Assembly (NCBI RefSeq): GCF_017168235.1
Contig: NZ_JABFAO010000001.1
Coordinates: 84,048-148,047, forward strand
DNA: 64,000 bases
Source of the DNA: Rhodococcus sp. KRD197
Lineage (GTDB): Bacteria; Actinomycetota; Actinomycetes; Mycobacteriales; Mycobacteriaceae
Direction: 5' to 3'
Positions within the stretch are counted from its first letter, which is position 1; each line of letters begins with the position of its first letter. Position numbers and translations under genes: made by a program. Under the pieces are notes generated by a model. The model saw only the letters and a list, made by a program, of their open reading frames with translations, made no database searches and had not been told where the DNA came from. Shown piece by piece: positions 54,761 through 63,093 of the stretch.

Positions 54761-55315
54761 GGTAGAAGACGCTGTTTACTGCTCTCCGATGTACTCGGTG
54801 TGTCTATGCTCGTCGAGACTCTCAACGACCAGCATGCGGTAGGGGCCACCGACAGCACGGTTCTCGGTCCCTTCCACATGACGGAGTCGCCCGTTCGGCA
54901 ACTCGGCGACACGATCGACGAGGTCGGAAGTCCGTCTCACCTGTTGGTGGCGGGTGTCGTGCGCGGAACCGACGGACAAGTCCTGCCGAACGCTTCCGGC
55001 CACTACCCGATTCCGACGGACGGCCCGGTGGGAACGCTGCTGGAAGCGACAGACCGACACCCGTACCGGCCCGCGCATATCCATTTCATCGCCCGGACCG
55101 ACCGGTACCGGCCGTTGACGACGCATATCTTCATTCCGGGTAGCCCCTACCTCGACTCCGACGCCGTATTCGCCGTCAAGGGTCCACTCGTCGGGACCCT
55201 CGGAACCGTCGACGCAGACCACGCACGCCGATACGGCGTCGATGTCGGGACGGTTTCGGCAACAGTCAAGTTGGTACTCGCCCCCGAGCAAGCCGGAGTC
55301 CCGGATGTCGACTGA
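54761..55315 (+). pseudogene. Truncated intradiol ring-cleavage dioxygenase (hydroxyquinol 1,2-dioxygenase type)
   Basis: Homology begins in-frame at LLLSDVLGVSMLVETLN (54776 on) although the first usable start is GTG 54800, leaving at most 171 aa against about 290 for the family. The N-terminal helical domain is missing. An internal gap joins VVRGTDGQVLPNAS directly to GHYPIPTDGPVG, so the segment with the WQ and first Tyr ligand (normally about 45 residues) is gone. One Tyr ligand (HYPIP) and both His ligands (RPAHIHF) remain. It is very unlikely to be active. It overlaps the maleylacetate reductase start. Confidence 0.8.
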
Positions 55316-56369
55316 TCCGTTCACCTACACCGCGCTCCCGATGCGAGTGGCATTCGGGCAAGGGGTGAAACCACTTCGTGAAGAGGTGCGACAGTTGGGA
55401 ATCAGAAGGGTCGTGGTCATCTGTACTCCGGACCGGGTCTCGTTGGCGCACGAGGTCGCTCTGAGTGTGAGTACCGAGGTCGTCGGTGTGCTGGCCGAAG
55501 CTGTCATGCACGTTCCTGTCGGAGTCGTCGATGACTGCGAGGTGCGAAGTCGAGCCGTTGGGTGCGATGGGTATCTCGCGGTCGGAGGTGGATCGGCGAT
55601 CGGTTTGGCCAAAGCGCTGGCACTACGCACCGGCGCACCGATCATCGCGGTCCCCACCACCTATGCGGTTTCGGAGATGACCCCGGTCTGGGGTATGACC
55701 GAGAACAAGGTCAAGCGCACCGGTCGCGACCGAGTCGTTCTGCCTCGCGCAGTCGTCTACGACCCCGCTTTGACCACCGGACTTCCGGTCTCGGTTTCGG
55801 TCACCAGCGGGATGAACGCGATCGCACATGCCGTCGAGGGCCTCTACGCCCCAGACCGGTCGCCGATCGTATCGATGATGGCGCGTGAAGGAGCCCGCTC
55901 GCTGGCCTCCGCGCTGCCACGTCTGGTCGACCACTCCGGCGATCTGGAGGCACGAGGTGAAGCACTTTACGGCGCATGGCTATGCGGTGCAGTTCTCGGC
56001 GGAAGCTTCGATCTGCCGCACGCTCAGACGCACGCGATCGTCCTCCCACACGTGCTGGCGTTCAATGCACCGTTCGCCGCCGACATGGTCACCGCCCTTG
56101 CCGGTGTGTTCGGGGAGGGCGACCCGTGGACAGCACTGCGGAACCTACAGACCTCGCTGCCGATGCCACTTTCCCTTGGCGAACTCGGATTCGACAAGGC
56201 CGACATCGCTGAGGTGACGCGTCAAGTCACCGCGAACCCATACCACAATCCGCGACATATCGACGGGACGGAAATCGACGCCCTACTCGAGCGGGCGTGG
56301 GCAGGGCTACCGCCACGTCCCTCGGCCGACAGTGGATTCGAGACAGTCATCGCCAAGGAGTACTCATGA
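55305..56369 (+). CDS. Maleylacetate reductase-like protein with internal deletion
   Basis: A group III alcohol-dehydrogenase-type enzyme that would reduce maleylacetate to 3-oxoadipate. ATG 55305, 354 aa. NAD/metal motifs GGGSAIGLAKALALRTGAPI, VPTTYAVSEMTPVWG and SGMNAIAHAVEGLYAP are intact. After GAWLCGAVLG the chain continues straight to GSFDLPHAQTHAIVLPH. In relatives about 15 residues containing HHKLCH lie between these, including one metal-binding His. A C-terminal extension (SADSGFETVIAKEYS) keeps the length near normal. I expect it to be inactive or altered. It belongs to the same decaying locus as the dioxygenase. Confidence 0.78.
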   Translation: MSTDPFTYTALPMRVAFGQGVKPLREEVRQLGIRRVVVICTPDRVSLAHEVALSVSTEVVGVLAEAVMHVPVGVVDDCEVRSRAVGCDGYLAVGGGSAIGLAKALALRTGAPIIAVPTTYAVSEMTPVWGMTENKVKRTGRDRVVLPRAVVYDPALTTGLPVSVSVTSGMNAIAHAVEGLYAPDRSPIVSMMAREGARSLASALPRLVDHSGDLEARGEALYGAWLCGAVLGGSFDLPHAQTHAIVLPHVLAFNAPFAADMVTALAGVFGEGDPWTALRNLQTSLPMPLSLGELGFDKADIAEVTRQVTANPYHNPRHIDGTEIDALLERAWAGLPPRPSADSGFETVIAKEYS

Positions 56370-56572
56370 CCCGAGTTCCCTCTACAGCAGCATCTTCGGA
56401 GAGCGTCCTCCACGCCGTGTACATAACGCGGAACAAGACGTGGGCGGCGAGCACGGCAGTCGCGTCGCCCAGGTCTTGAACGAGTTCGCCACGGCTTCAA
56501 ATGCGGGCTTGTGCACATTGGATTCGGTGAATCGTCTCGGCGCTTCGAAGGTCTGGGGGTAGGAAGTACCCA
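56370..56572 (+). other. Probable remnant of a further catabolic gene
   Basis: From an ATG at 56366 overlapping the reductase stop, a 37-codon frame (MTRVPSTAASSESVLHAVYI...) ends at 56479. A neighbouring frame continues with GSRVAQVLNEFATASNAGLC, coding-like but without a start. The two together look like one frame-shifted gene; I do not recognise the family. LysR ends at 56573 on the other strand. Confidence 0.35.
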
Positions 56573-57505
56573 TCAGCCGGCACTACCGCTCTCTATTCGC
56601 GTTACGAGGTCGCGGCGCTCGTCGCGGACCTTTCTCGAGACGGCGATGAATGCTTGGACCAGGGGAGTTGGTTGTCCGCGCCATCCGACGCAGAGCGTCG
56701 ATCCCGGCACTTCGCCTAGCACTCGGTACACCAGCGACGCCCGGTGTGCGAATCGGTCCGTGCTCGGCACAGAAACCGACAAAGTAACACCGGCTGCTAC
56801 GTTGTCCAGTTCTTCGTCCATTGTTGCGGTGTCCCTGCTGATGCGGGGCAAACGGTCGTCGTCGATCCCGAGATCACGCAGCGTCCAAAACGCGCGCCAA
56901 CGTGCGTCGTCGGTACGCGGCGCCGAAATTACCTGATCCTGCAAATCGGATAGACGCACCGATTCCTGTGCAGCAAGAGGGTGCGAGCTCGTCATCCCTA
57001 TTGCGAGCGGTTCGGTGAACAACACCTCGGTGTTCAAGTTGGTCAGTTCGATGGGTAGCCGCAAGAACGCCACGTCGGTCTCTCCGGACCGCAGACCACA
57101 GGAGGGATCTGTGAGGTCGTAGCTTTCGATCCGCGGGCTGACGGACGGGTGCCGACTCCTGAACTCCGAGATGATCAACGGAGTCAGTTCCAGTGCTGAC
57201 GCGGCGAAAAACCCGATGCGTAGTACACCTGACATTTTGGAGTGTGCTCGGTGCGCGTCTGCCACACCTGCGTCCAGAACTACCAGGGCCTCACGCGCTG
57301 AACGGAGGAAGGCCTTGCCGGCGTCCGTCAGCTCGACGGCTCGCGTTGTCCTGTTGAGTAGCGGTACGCCTACATCGTGTTCGAGTTCGGTGATGCTGCG
57401 ACTCAAACCCTGCTGCGAAACGTAGAGAGTCTCTGCTGCACGGGTGAAGTGAAGGGCTTCTGCCACCGCCACGAAGTGCCGTAAACGACGCGTATGAACG
57501 TCCAT
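56573..57505 (-). CDS. LysR-family transcriptional regulator
   Basis: A 310-aa LysR protein from ATG 57505 (the open frame adds eight codons). N-terminal winged helix: LRHFVAVAEALHFTRAAETL and YVSQQGLSRSITELEHDVGV. The effector domain follows (LRIGFFAASALELTPLII). Divergent from the APC permease across 336 nt, the usual layout for a LysR protein controlling its neighbour. Confidence 0.92.
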   Translation of the reverse strand: MDVHTRRLRHFVAVAEALHFTRAAETLYVSQQGLSRSITELEHDVGVPLLNRTTRAVELTDAGKAFLRSAREALVVLDAGVADAHRAHSKMSGVLRIGFFAASALELTPLIISEFRSRHPSVSPRIESYDLTDPSCGLRSGETDVAFLRLPIELTNLNTEVLFTEPLAIGMTSSHPLAAQESVRLSDLQDQVISAPRTDDARWRAFWTLRDLGIDDDRLPRISRDTATMDEELDNVAAGVTLSVSVPSTDRFAHRASLVYRVLGEVPGSTLCVGWRGQPTPLVQAFIAVSRKVRDERRDLVTRIESGSAG

Positions 57506-57633
57506 CGAACTCGCTTTCGGTCTCTGCAACTGCGACGCAACTCATCATGGACCGCCCGTCGCCGATTCACAACAGATCGGCGTAAATTGGAGCGAGAATT
57601 CTGTTTCCCTCGACGCTGCGTCCTGCGGCACAC

Positions 57634-57648
57634 TCACATCGAATGTGA
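57634..57648. promoter_or_regulatory. TCACAT-N3-ATGTGA dyad, candidate LysR site
   Basis: A perfect 6-bp inverted repeat around CGA in the 336-nt gap 57506-57841 between the LysR and permease starts. The spacing resembles LysR boxes, though the exact T-N11-A form is not met. The rest of the gap shows nothing else clear. Confidence 0.5.
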
Positions 57649-57841
57649 CGCGCATCTCTGCGGGTCTATCGATTCGATTGTGAAGGAGCGTCACCTTTCG
57701 CCGACGACTGGAAGGCGCTGCGTTCGGGACCACGCACGTCCAACGCGTGTGCGGTGCTCGACGACTGAATCGATTGGACCCCAATCATCATCTCGCACTC
57801 GCCCGATCGGCGAGAATGACCACCACGTCAGGTAGGCAGCT

Positions 57842-59281
57842 ATGTCTCAACAATCGTCCTCCACATCTTCTGGCTCAGTCGTTGGTGTTGGTACCAGCAC
57901 CGACCACGTGCCTATCGGCAGGGGCATCGGCGTCCGAGGTGTCGTATTCCTGGTCGCTGCCGGTGCTGCCCCGCTTGCCGCCGCAGTAGCGGTGTTTCCA
58001 GTTGTGGTCAGTGCCAGCGAAAGTCCTGTGTCACCCTTGTTCTTCGTTGTCGCGGCGCTGGCTTTGGCTGTGTTCGCCGTCGGCTTCACTCGAATGGCCC
58101 ATGAAGTCACAGACGCCAACGCATTCTACGACTTCATTCGTGCAGGTCTGGGCCACGTCTTCGGACGGGGGGCGGCGACACTGGCGCTGGTGTCGTATGC
58201 GCTGCTGTTCGTCGCGCTCGTAGGATATCTGGGCGCTTCGACAGCAAGTGCCGTCGAGTACTTCGCCGGTGCCGTGATTCCGTGGTGGGCGTGGAGCACG
58301 TTGTGGCTGTTCATTACTGGTGTGTTGGCATACCGCGACATCGCGTTGAGTACCAAGGTTCTCGGCGTTTCGCTTGTGCTCGAAGTCGCGATCATGTTGG
58401 TGCTCGATTTCGTCATGGTGTTCCGTGGCGGGCCCGAGGGATTTACCACATCGCCCCTGAACCCACTCCATTTCAACGAAGGCACACCGTCGCTCGGCCT
58501 AATGTTCGCCTTCTTCGGTTTCGTGGGCTTCGAGGCCACCGTTATTTTCCGGAGCGAGGCGCGCAATCCGCACCGAACAATTCCCCGAGCGACCTCCGTG
58601 TCCATCATCGCCATCGGATTGTTCTACGCATTCAGTCTTTTCGCTGTCGCGGTAGGTACCGGCCCCAACAGTCTCGTCGCGAAAGCAACCGAGTCCCCAC
58701 AGACCCTGATCACCGAACTCGCATGGACGTTCCTAGGGGTCTTCGGGCAGGACGCCGTTCAGATTCTTGTCTTGATAAGTCTGTTCGGCTGCTTCTTGAC
58801 TTTCCACAACGTGCTCGCTCGGTTCACATTCAACTTCGGCGCGGCAGGTCTGCTTCCCGCAGCGTTGGGTCGAGCCCATCCCCGCCATTACGCACCGTCG
58901 CGAGCATCTCTGGTTGTCACCATGTACTGCTTGCTCGCTATTGCAGGGTCCGTCGTGCTGGGGTTGGACCCTGTGCTCGATCTTTACACGTGGTTCTCCG
59001 GCGCAGCGACTCTGGGAATCATCGTGTTGATGGCTCTGACCTCGTTGGCGGTCATAGTGTTCTTCCGTGGACACGAACGAGGATCGTGGCTGACGACGTT
59101 CCTTGCGCCCACTGTGTCTCTGGTGGCGTTCGGGGGACTCGTATTCTTGGTAGTCAGGAATTTTCCGTTGCTGGTCGGCGGCTACGGCGTAGCCGTGGCA
59201 TTGATCGCGGTGCTGGCCATCGCATTCGTCGGTGGAGCAGCAAGCGCGTTGTTAGGCAGGTCTGCGGCGAGAAATCTGTAG
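57842..59281 (+). CDS. APC-superfamily amino-acid permease
   Basis: A 479-aa transporter with about twelve membrane helices, ATG 57842. The first helix region RGIGVRGVVFLVAAGAAPLA and helix 6 (GLMFAFFGFVGFEATVIF, with RSEARNPHRTIPRA after it) are APC signatures. It likely imports an amino acid, amine or related compound that the downstream genes degrade. Confidence 0.9.
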   Translation: MSQQSSSTSSGSVVGVGTSTDHVPIGRGIGVRGVVFLVAAGAAPLAAAVAVFPVVVSASESPVSPLFFVVAALALAVFAVGFTRMAHEVTDANAFYDFIRAGLGHVFGRGAATLALVSYALLFVALVGYLGASTASAVEYFAGAVIPWWAWSTLWLFITGVLAYRDIALSTKVLGVSLVLEVAIMLVLDFVMVFRGGPEGFTTSPLNPLHFNEGTPSLGLMFAFFGFVGFEATVIFRSEARNPHRTIPRATSVSIIAIGLFYAFSLFAVAVGTGPNSLVAKATESPQTLITELAWTFLGVFGQDAVQILVLISLFGCFLTFHNVLARFTFNFGAAGLLPAALGRAHPRHYAPSRASLVVTMYCLLAIAGSVVLGLDPVLDLYTWFSGAATLGIIVLMALTSLAVIVFFRGHERGSWLTTFLAPTVSLVAFGGLVFLVVRNFPLLVGGYGVAVALIAVLAIAFVGGAASALLGRSAARNL

Positions 59282-59575
59282 TGGCCAGTTACTCGGCTTG
59301 CTGAAGCCACAACGGGACTCAGAAATCGGGGCATGCAACGCCAATCCGATCACACCAATCCACAACAAAAGTGCGTGAATCCGGATGGACTCGTTGTTTC
59401 TCTCGTCGCAAGAACTCCGACAGAATCAGAGCTACAACGGATGTGATGCGGACTCCGCAAGGGTGTCGCATCTGATGAACCAATACGGCCACCTCCGAGA
59501 CTTCGTTGCACGCTTGCACGCCATCTTCTGCTCACCGAATTGGCGAGTGGCATCGTTCTACAGAAAGAGAACACC
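59282..59575. other. 294-nt gap, no gene recognised
   Basis: Short open frames exist but none has a ribosome site or resemblance to a known protein. The 3' part is purine-rich before the SDR start (AGAAAGAGAA). A promoter for the SDR-gcvP unit could lie here. Confidence 0.4.
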
Positions 59576-60382
59576 ATGACCGGCCAGTTGGAGAACAGAA
59601 ATATCGTCATCACCGGCGTCGCCGATCGTCGAGGCATCGGTTTCGGGAGCGCCCGGGTGCTGGCGCAAAAGGGTGCACTGCTGACGCTGGTGGACATCTC
59701 CGAGCAGGTCCACGAGCGCCGAGATGATCTCGAGCGCGAGGGGTTCGATGTCCGGTCCAACACTGTAGATCTGACGAATCATGTGGATGTTGCCGCCTTG
59801 ATCGACCAGGTCGTGAAAGAAGCCGGCGTCATCGACGGCTTGGTGAATCTTGCAGGGATTGCAGCTCGGGCAAAGAAGGGTGACGATGTCGACTTCGATG
59901 TGCCGATACTTGCCACGACCTCGATCGAGTCTTGGGAGCGAACCCTCGCCATCAATCTCACCACTCAATTCAATTGTGTACGTGCGGTTTTGCCGCACAT
60001 GATCAAAAGGAGATACGGCAGAATAGTCAACTTCTCGTCGGTGACCGGGCCTGTCGGCGCTATCGCTGGCCTGGGCGCCTACGCAGCAGCCAAAGCAGGT
60101 GTTGTCGGACTCACCAAGTCGATCGCACTGGAGAACGGCCAGTTCGGAATCACAGCGAATGCGATCGCGCCCGGATACGTCAACACCGCAGCGTTGACTC
60201 CCGGAATGCGCACCGGCGGCGAAAACACCCCGCTTGGGCGAAGCGGGGAACCTCGCGAAATCGGTGCTCTTGTTGGCTTTCTCGCATCTGAAGAGTCTTC
60301 GTACGTCACCGGTCAACTGATCACCGTCGATGGCGGAAACATGATCCAAGAATACAAGGGGCCTGGTGAACTGGTCCTTTGA
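59576..60382 (+). CDS. Short-chain dehydrogenase/reductase
   Basis: A 268-aa classical SDR from ATG 59576 (ribosome site AGAAAGAG). Cofactor motif IVITGVADRRGIGFGSARVL (a slightly lengthened TGxxxGxG). Catalytic Ser in VNFSSVTGP and YAAAK at about 158-162. C-terminal QLITVDGGNMIQEYKG is typical. Probably oxidises a hydroxyl or reduces a keto group on the pathway substrate. It lies upstream of the kinase-like gene by 117 nt. Confidence 0.92.
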   Translation: MTGQLENRNIVITGVADRRGIGFGSARVLAQKGALLTLVDISEQVHERRDDLEREGFDVRSNTVDLTNHVDVAALIDQVVKEAGVIDGLVNLAGIAARAKKGDDVDFDVPILATTSIESWERTLAINLTTQFNCVRAVLPHMIKRRYGRIVNFSSVTGPVGAIAGLGAYAAAKAGVVGLTKSIALENGQFGITANAIAPGYVNTAALTPGMRTGGENTPLGRSGEPREIGALVGFLASEESSYVTGQLITVDGGNMIQEYKGPGELVL

Positions 60383-60499
60383 GTGACCGCCTGCCGGCAC
60401 CGACCCACTCCATTGGATCGGCAACTATTGTCTTCACCGCGCTCCGATTCGCACCGTAGCAATCGATCGCGTTGTGCGGCTTTCTGATAGGAGATCGAC

Positions 60500-61654
60500 G
60501 TGCATGTAGTCTGCGCAGGTGATGAGGACGCGACACCGCCCACCGTGGGCCTGATCATCAACCCGGTGGCGGGGATGGGCGGCACCGTGGGTCTCAAGGG
60601 TACCGACGGAGCCGACATACTCCGCGAAGCACAATCCCGTGGCGCCCGGCCGGCTGCGCAAGCTCGAGCCAGCCTGGCCTTGGCGCAACTCGCCACGACC
60701 GCAGTAGCCTTCCGACTTGTCACCGGTCCTGCCGAAATGGGTGAAGATGCGGCGCGCGCAGCAGGTCTGACGCCGGAAGTCGTGTACGAACTGCGGGCTG
60801 ATTGCTCAACCGCTGCCGACACTCGCGCAACCGCGGTCATCATGTCCGCTCTCCGGGTTGACCTGATCCTCTTCGTCGGTGGCGATGGCACTGCACGGGA
60901 TGTGTATTCGTCCGTCGGCGATCGTGTCCCCGTGATCGGAGTGCCTGCCGGTGTGAAGATGCACTCGGCAGTGTTCGGCACGAACCCTGCGAATGCCGGC
61001 CGACTAGCTGGACTGTACTTGACCCGAAATCCTGCGGCCAGGCTACGCGAGGCAGAGATCATGGACCTCGACGAGGCGGCGATTCGCAACGACAGAGTGT
61101 CCGCGCGCCTCTACGGTTATGCGCGCAGCCCTTTCGAGCGTCATCTCGTCCAGAACGCGAAGTCTGGCTCGCGGCCTGGGAGCGAGCAAGATATGGATGC
61201 TGCTGCTCACCAGCTGGCGCGAGAGATGCGGCCCGAGTGTCTGTATGTTCTTGGCCCAGGAACGACTACACAACGCATTGCCTGTGCGTTGAATCTGCAC
61301 TCGACCCTCTTGGGCGTCGATGCCGTTCTCGACCGTAAGCTGATCGGAATCGACGTCGATGAAAGTACGCTACTTCGATTGATGAGTGGCCGAGAGAGTC
61401 GAATAGTCGTCGGCGTTCTCGGCGGCCAAGGCAGCCTGTTCGGGCGCGGCAACCAGCAAATCAGCCCGAAAATAATTCGCCATGCTGGGCCCGAGAATAT
61501 TGTCGTTCTTTCGTCTATCGAGAAATTGATTGCGCTGGGCGGTGAGCCGCTCCGTGTCGACACCGGCGACGTCGAATTGGACGAGAGGCTTGCCGGTCAT
61601 ATCAAGGTTCGGACGGGCGAAGATCGCAGCGTCATTTACAAGGTCGCGTCATGA
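60500..61654 (+). CDS. ATP-NAD/AcoX-type kinase-fold protein
   Basis: The 384-aa protein starts at GTG 60500 with AGGAGA upstream. It shows the NAD-kinase-like motifs TVGLIINPVAGMGGTVGLKG, the GGDGT motif in LILFVGGDGTARDVY (about 127-135), and GVPAGVKMHSAVFGTNP, as in AcoX proteins of acetoin clusters. The C-terminal half is specific to this branch. Whether it phosphorylates NAD or a substrate is not known. Its TGA overlaps the start of the GcvPA-like gene (ATGA). Confidence 0.85.
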   Translation: MHVVCAGDEDATPPTVGLIINPVAGMGGTVGLKGTDGADILREAQSRGARPAAQARASLALAQLATTAVAFRLVTGPAEMGEDAARAAGLTPEVVYELRADCSTAADTRATAVIMSALRVDLILFVGGDGTARDVYSSVGDRVPVIGVPAGVKMHSAVFGTNPANAGRLAGLYLTRNPAARLREAEIMDLDEAAIRNDRVSARLYGYARSPFERHLVQNAKSGSRPGSEQDMDAAAHQLAREMRPECLYVLGPGTTTQRIACALNLHSTLLGVDAVLDRKLIGIDVDESTLLRLMSGRESRIVVGVLGGQGSLFGRGNQQISPKIIRHAGPENIVVLSSIEKLIALGGEPLRVDTGDVELDERLAGHIKVRTGEDRSVIYKVAS

Positions 61655-63093
61655 AACTAGGCAATGAGATGAGACATAAGGTGGCATCGATGATCAACTC
61701 CGCAGCACATCCGTACATGGCGAATTCCGTGCCCGAGCTTCAACAGGAGATGCTCGAGGCGATAGGCGTTGCCACCATCGAGGAGCTCTTTCAGCAAATA
61801 CCCACCGACCATCGCACGACTCGGAAACTCGATCTGCCGCCGGCGCTCGGTGAAGCTGAACTGCGACGGCATATCGTGAACATCCTCGCGAAGAACCGAA
61901 CGTGCGAGCAAAACTTGAACTTCCTTGGGGCAGGGCTGTGGCAACACCACGTGCCCGCGGCGTGCGACGAGGTGGTTCGCCGAAACGAATGGCTTACCTC
62001 GGTCTTCGGCGAGCCCAGCTCGGATCACGGCCGCAATCAAGCATGGTTCGAGTTCTGCAGCCAACTGGGTGAGCTGCTCGAACTCGATCTGGTGGGGCTA
62101 CCTGTCCGGAGTTGGGGTTCTGCTGCGGGCCATGCCCTGCGAATGGCTGCCCGGATTACTCGACGCGCTGAAGTCGCGGTTGTCCGTGCGATCGATCCAG
62201 AGCGGTTGTCCGTCATCCGCAATTACTGTGAACCGACGGAGATGGAGAGCCACATCGGAGTCCGGTTGGTCGACTACGATCCTGCCAGCGGACTAATCGA
62301 CCTGGACGATCTCCGGGCAGCAGTCGGTGAGCAGACTGCGGCGGTCTATTTCGAGACGCCATCCTATCTCGGCGTAATCGAGCAGCAAGGGGCCGAGATC
62401 GCGGCTATTGCGCGTGCCGCGGGCGCGGAGACGATCGTCGGTGTCGATCCCATTTCACTGGGCGTTCTTTCATCTCCAGTGGACTTCGGCGCGGACATCG
62501 TTGTCGGAACAATTCAACCGCTTGGCGTTCACATGCACACTGGCGGAGGAGTCGGTGGTTTCATCGCCTCACGCGACGAAGATCGCTACGCTCATCAGTA
62601 CCCCACTTTGTTCATCAGTATTGCCGAAACGATCAAAACGGGGGAGTACGGATTCGGTCTGAGTCTCTTCGAGCAATCCTCCTATGGTTTGCGAGACAAA
62701 GGAAACGACTGGACCGGTCATTCGGTGTACATGTGGGCCATCGCTGCCACCACGTACATGGCGTTGATGGGTCCCCAAGGGTTCGAGGACATCGGGGGGA
62801 CGATCCTGCAGCGCTCGCACTATGCGGCCCAGTTGTTGTCCGAGATCGAGGGGATACGTGTCGCCTTCCCGTCGGGATTTTTCAAAGAGTTCGTCGTCAA
62901 CTTCGATGACACGGGAAAGACCGTCGATGAGATCAACGCTGCATTGTTGGACAGTGGGATCTTCGGTGGGAAAAATCTGACATCGGAGTTCCCCGAGTTA
63001 GGTGCCAGCGCACTCTATTGCGTCACAGAAATTCATACGAAATCTGATATCGATCGTCTGGTGGGCGCTCTCGGAAAGGTGATTGCACAATGA
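61651..63093 (+). CDS. Glycine dehydrogenase (decarboxylating) subunit 1-like, divergent
   Basis: A 480-aa GcvPA-like PLP-fold protein. The N-terminus HPYMANSVPELQQEMLEAIG and LDLPPALGEAELRRHIVNIL match subunit 1 of the split P-protein, as does FLGAGLWQHHVPAACDEV. The region normally reading PEISQGTLQALFEYQ is replaced by SSDHGRNQAWFEFCSQLGEL, and the SMYDGATA motif by PVRSWGSAAGHALRMAARI. This suggests a different substrate from glycine. Translationally coupled on both sides. Confidence 0.85.
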   Translation: MKLGNEMRHKVASMINSAAHPYMANSVPELQQEMLEAIGVATIEELFQQIPTDHRTTRKLDLPPALGEAELRRHIVNILAKNRTCEQNLNFLGAGLWQHHVPAACDEVVRRNEWLTSVFGEPSSDHGRNQAWFEFCSQLGELLELDLVGLPVRSWGSAAGHALRMAARITRRAEVAVVRAIDPERLSVIRNYCEPTEMESHIGVRLVDYDPASGLIDLDDLRAAVGEQTAAVYFETPSYLGVIEQQGAEIAAIARAAGAETIVGVDPISLGVLSSPVDFGADIVVGTIQPLGVHMHTGGGVGGFIASRDEDRYAHQYPTLFISIAETIKTGEYGFGLSLFEQSSYGLRDKGNDWTGHSVYMWAIAATTYMALMGPQGFEDIGGTILQRSHYAAQLLSEIEGIRVAFPSGFFKEFVVNFDDTGKTVDEINAALLDSGIFGGKNLTSEFPELGASALYCVTEIHTKSDIDRLVGALGKVIAQ

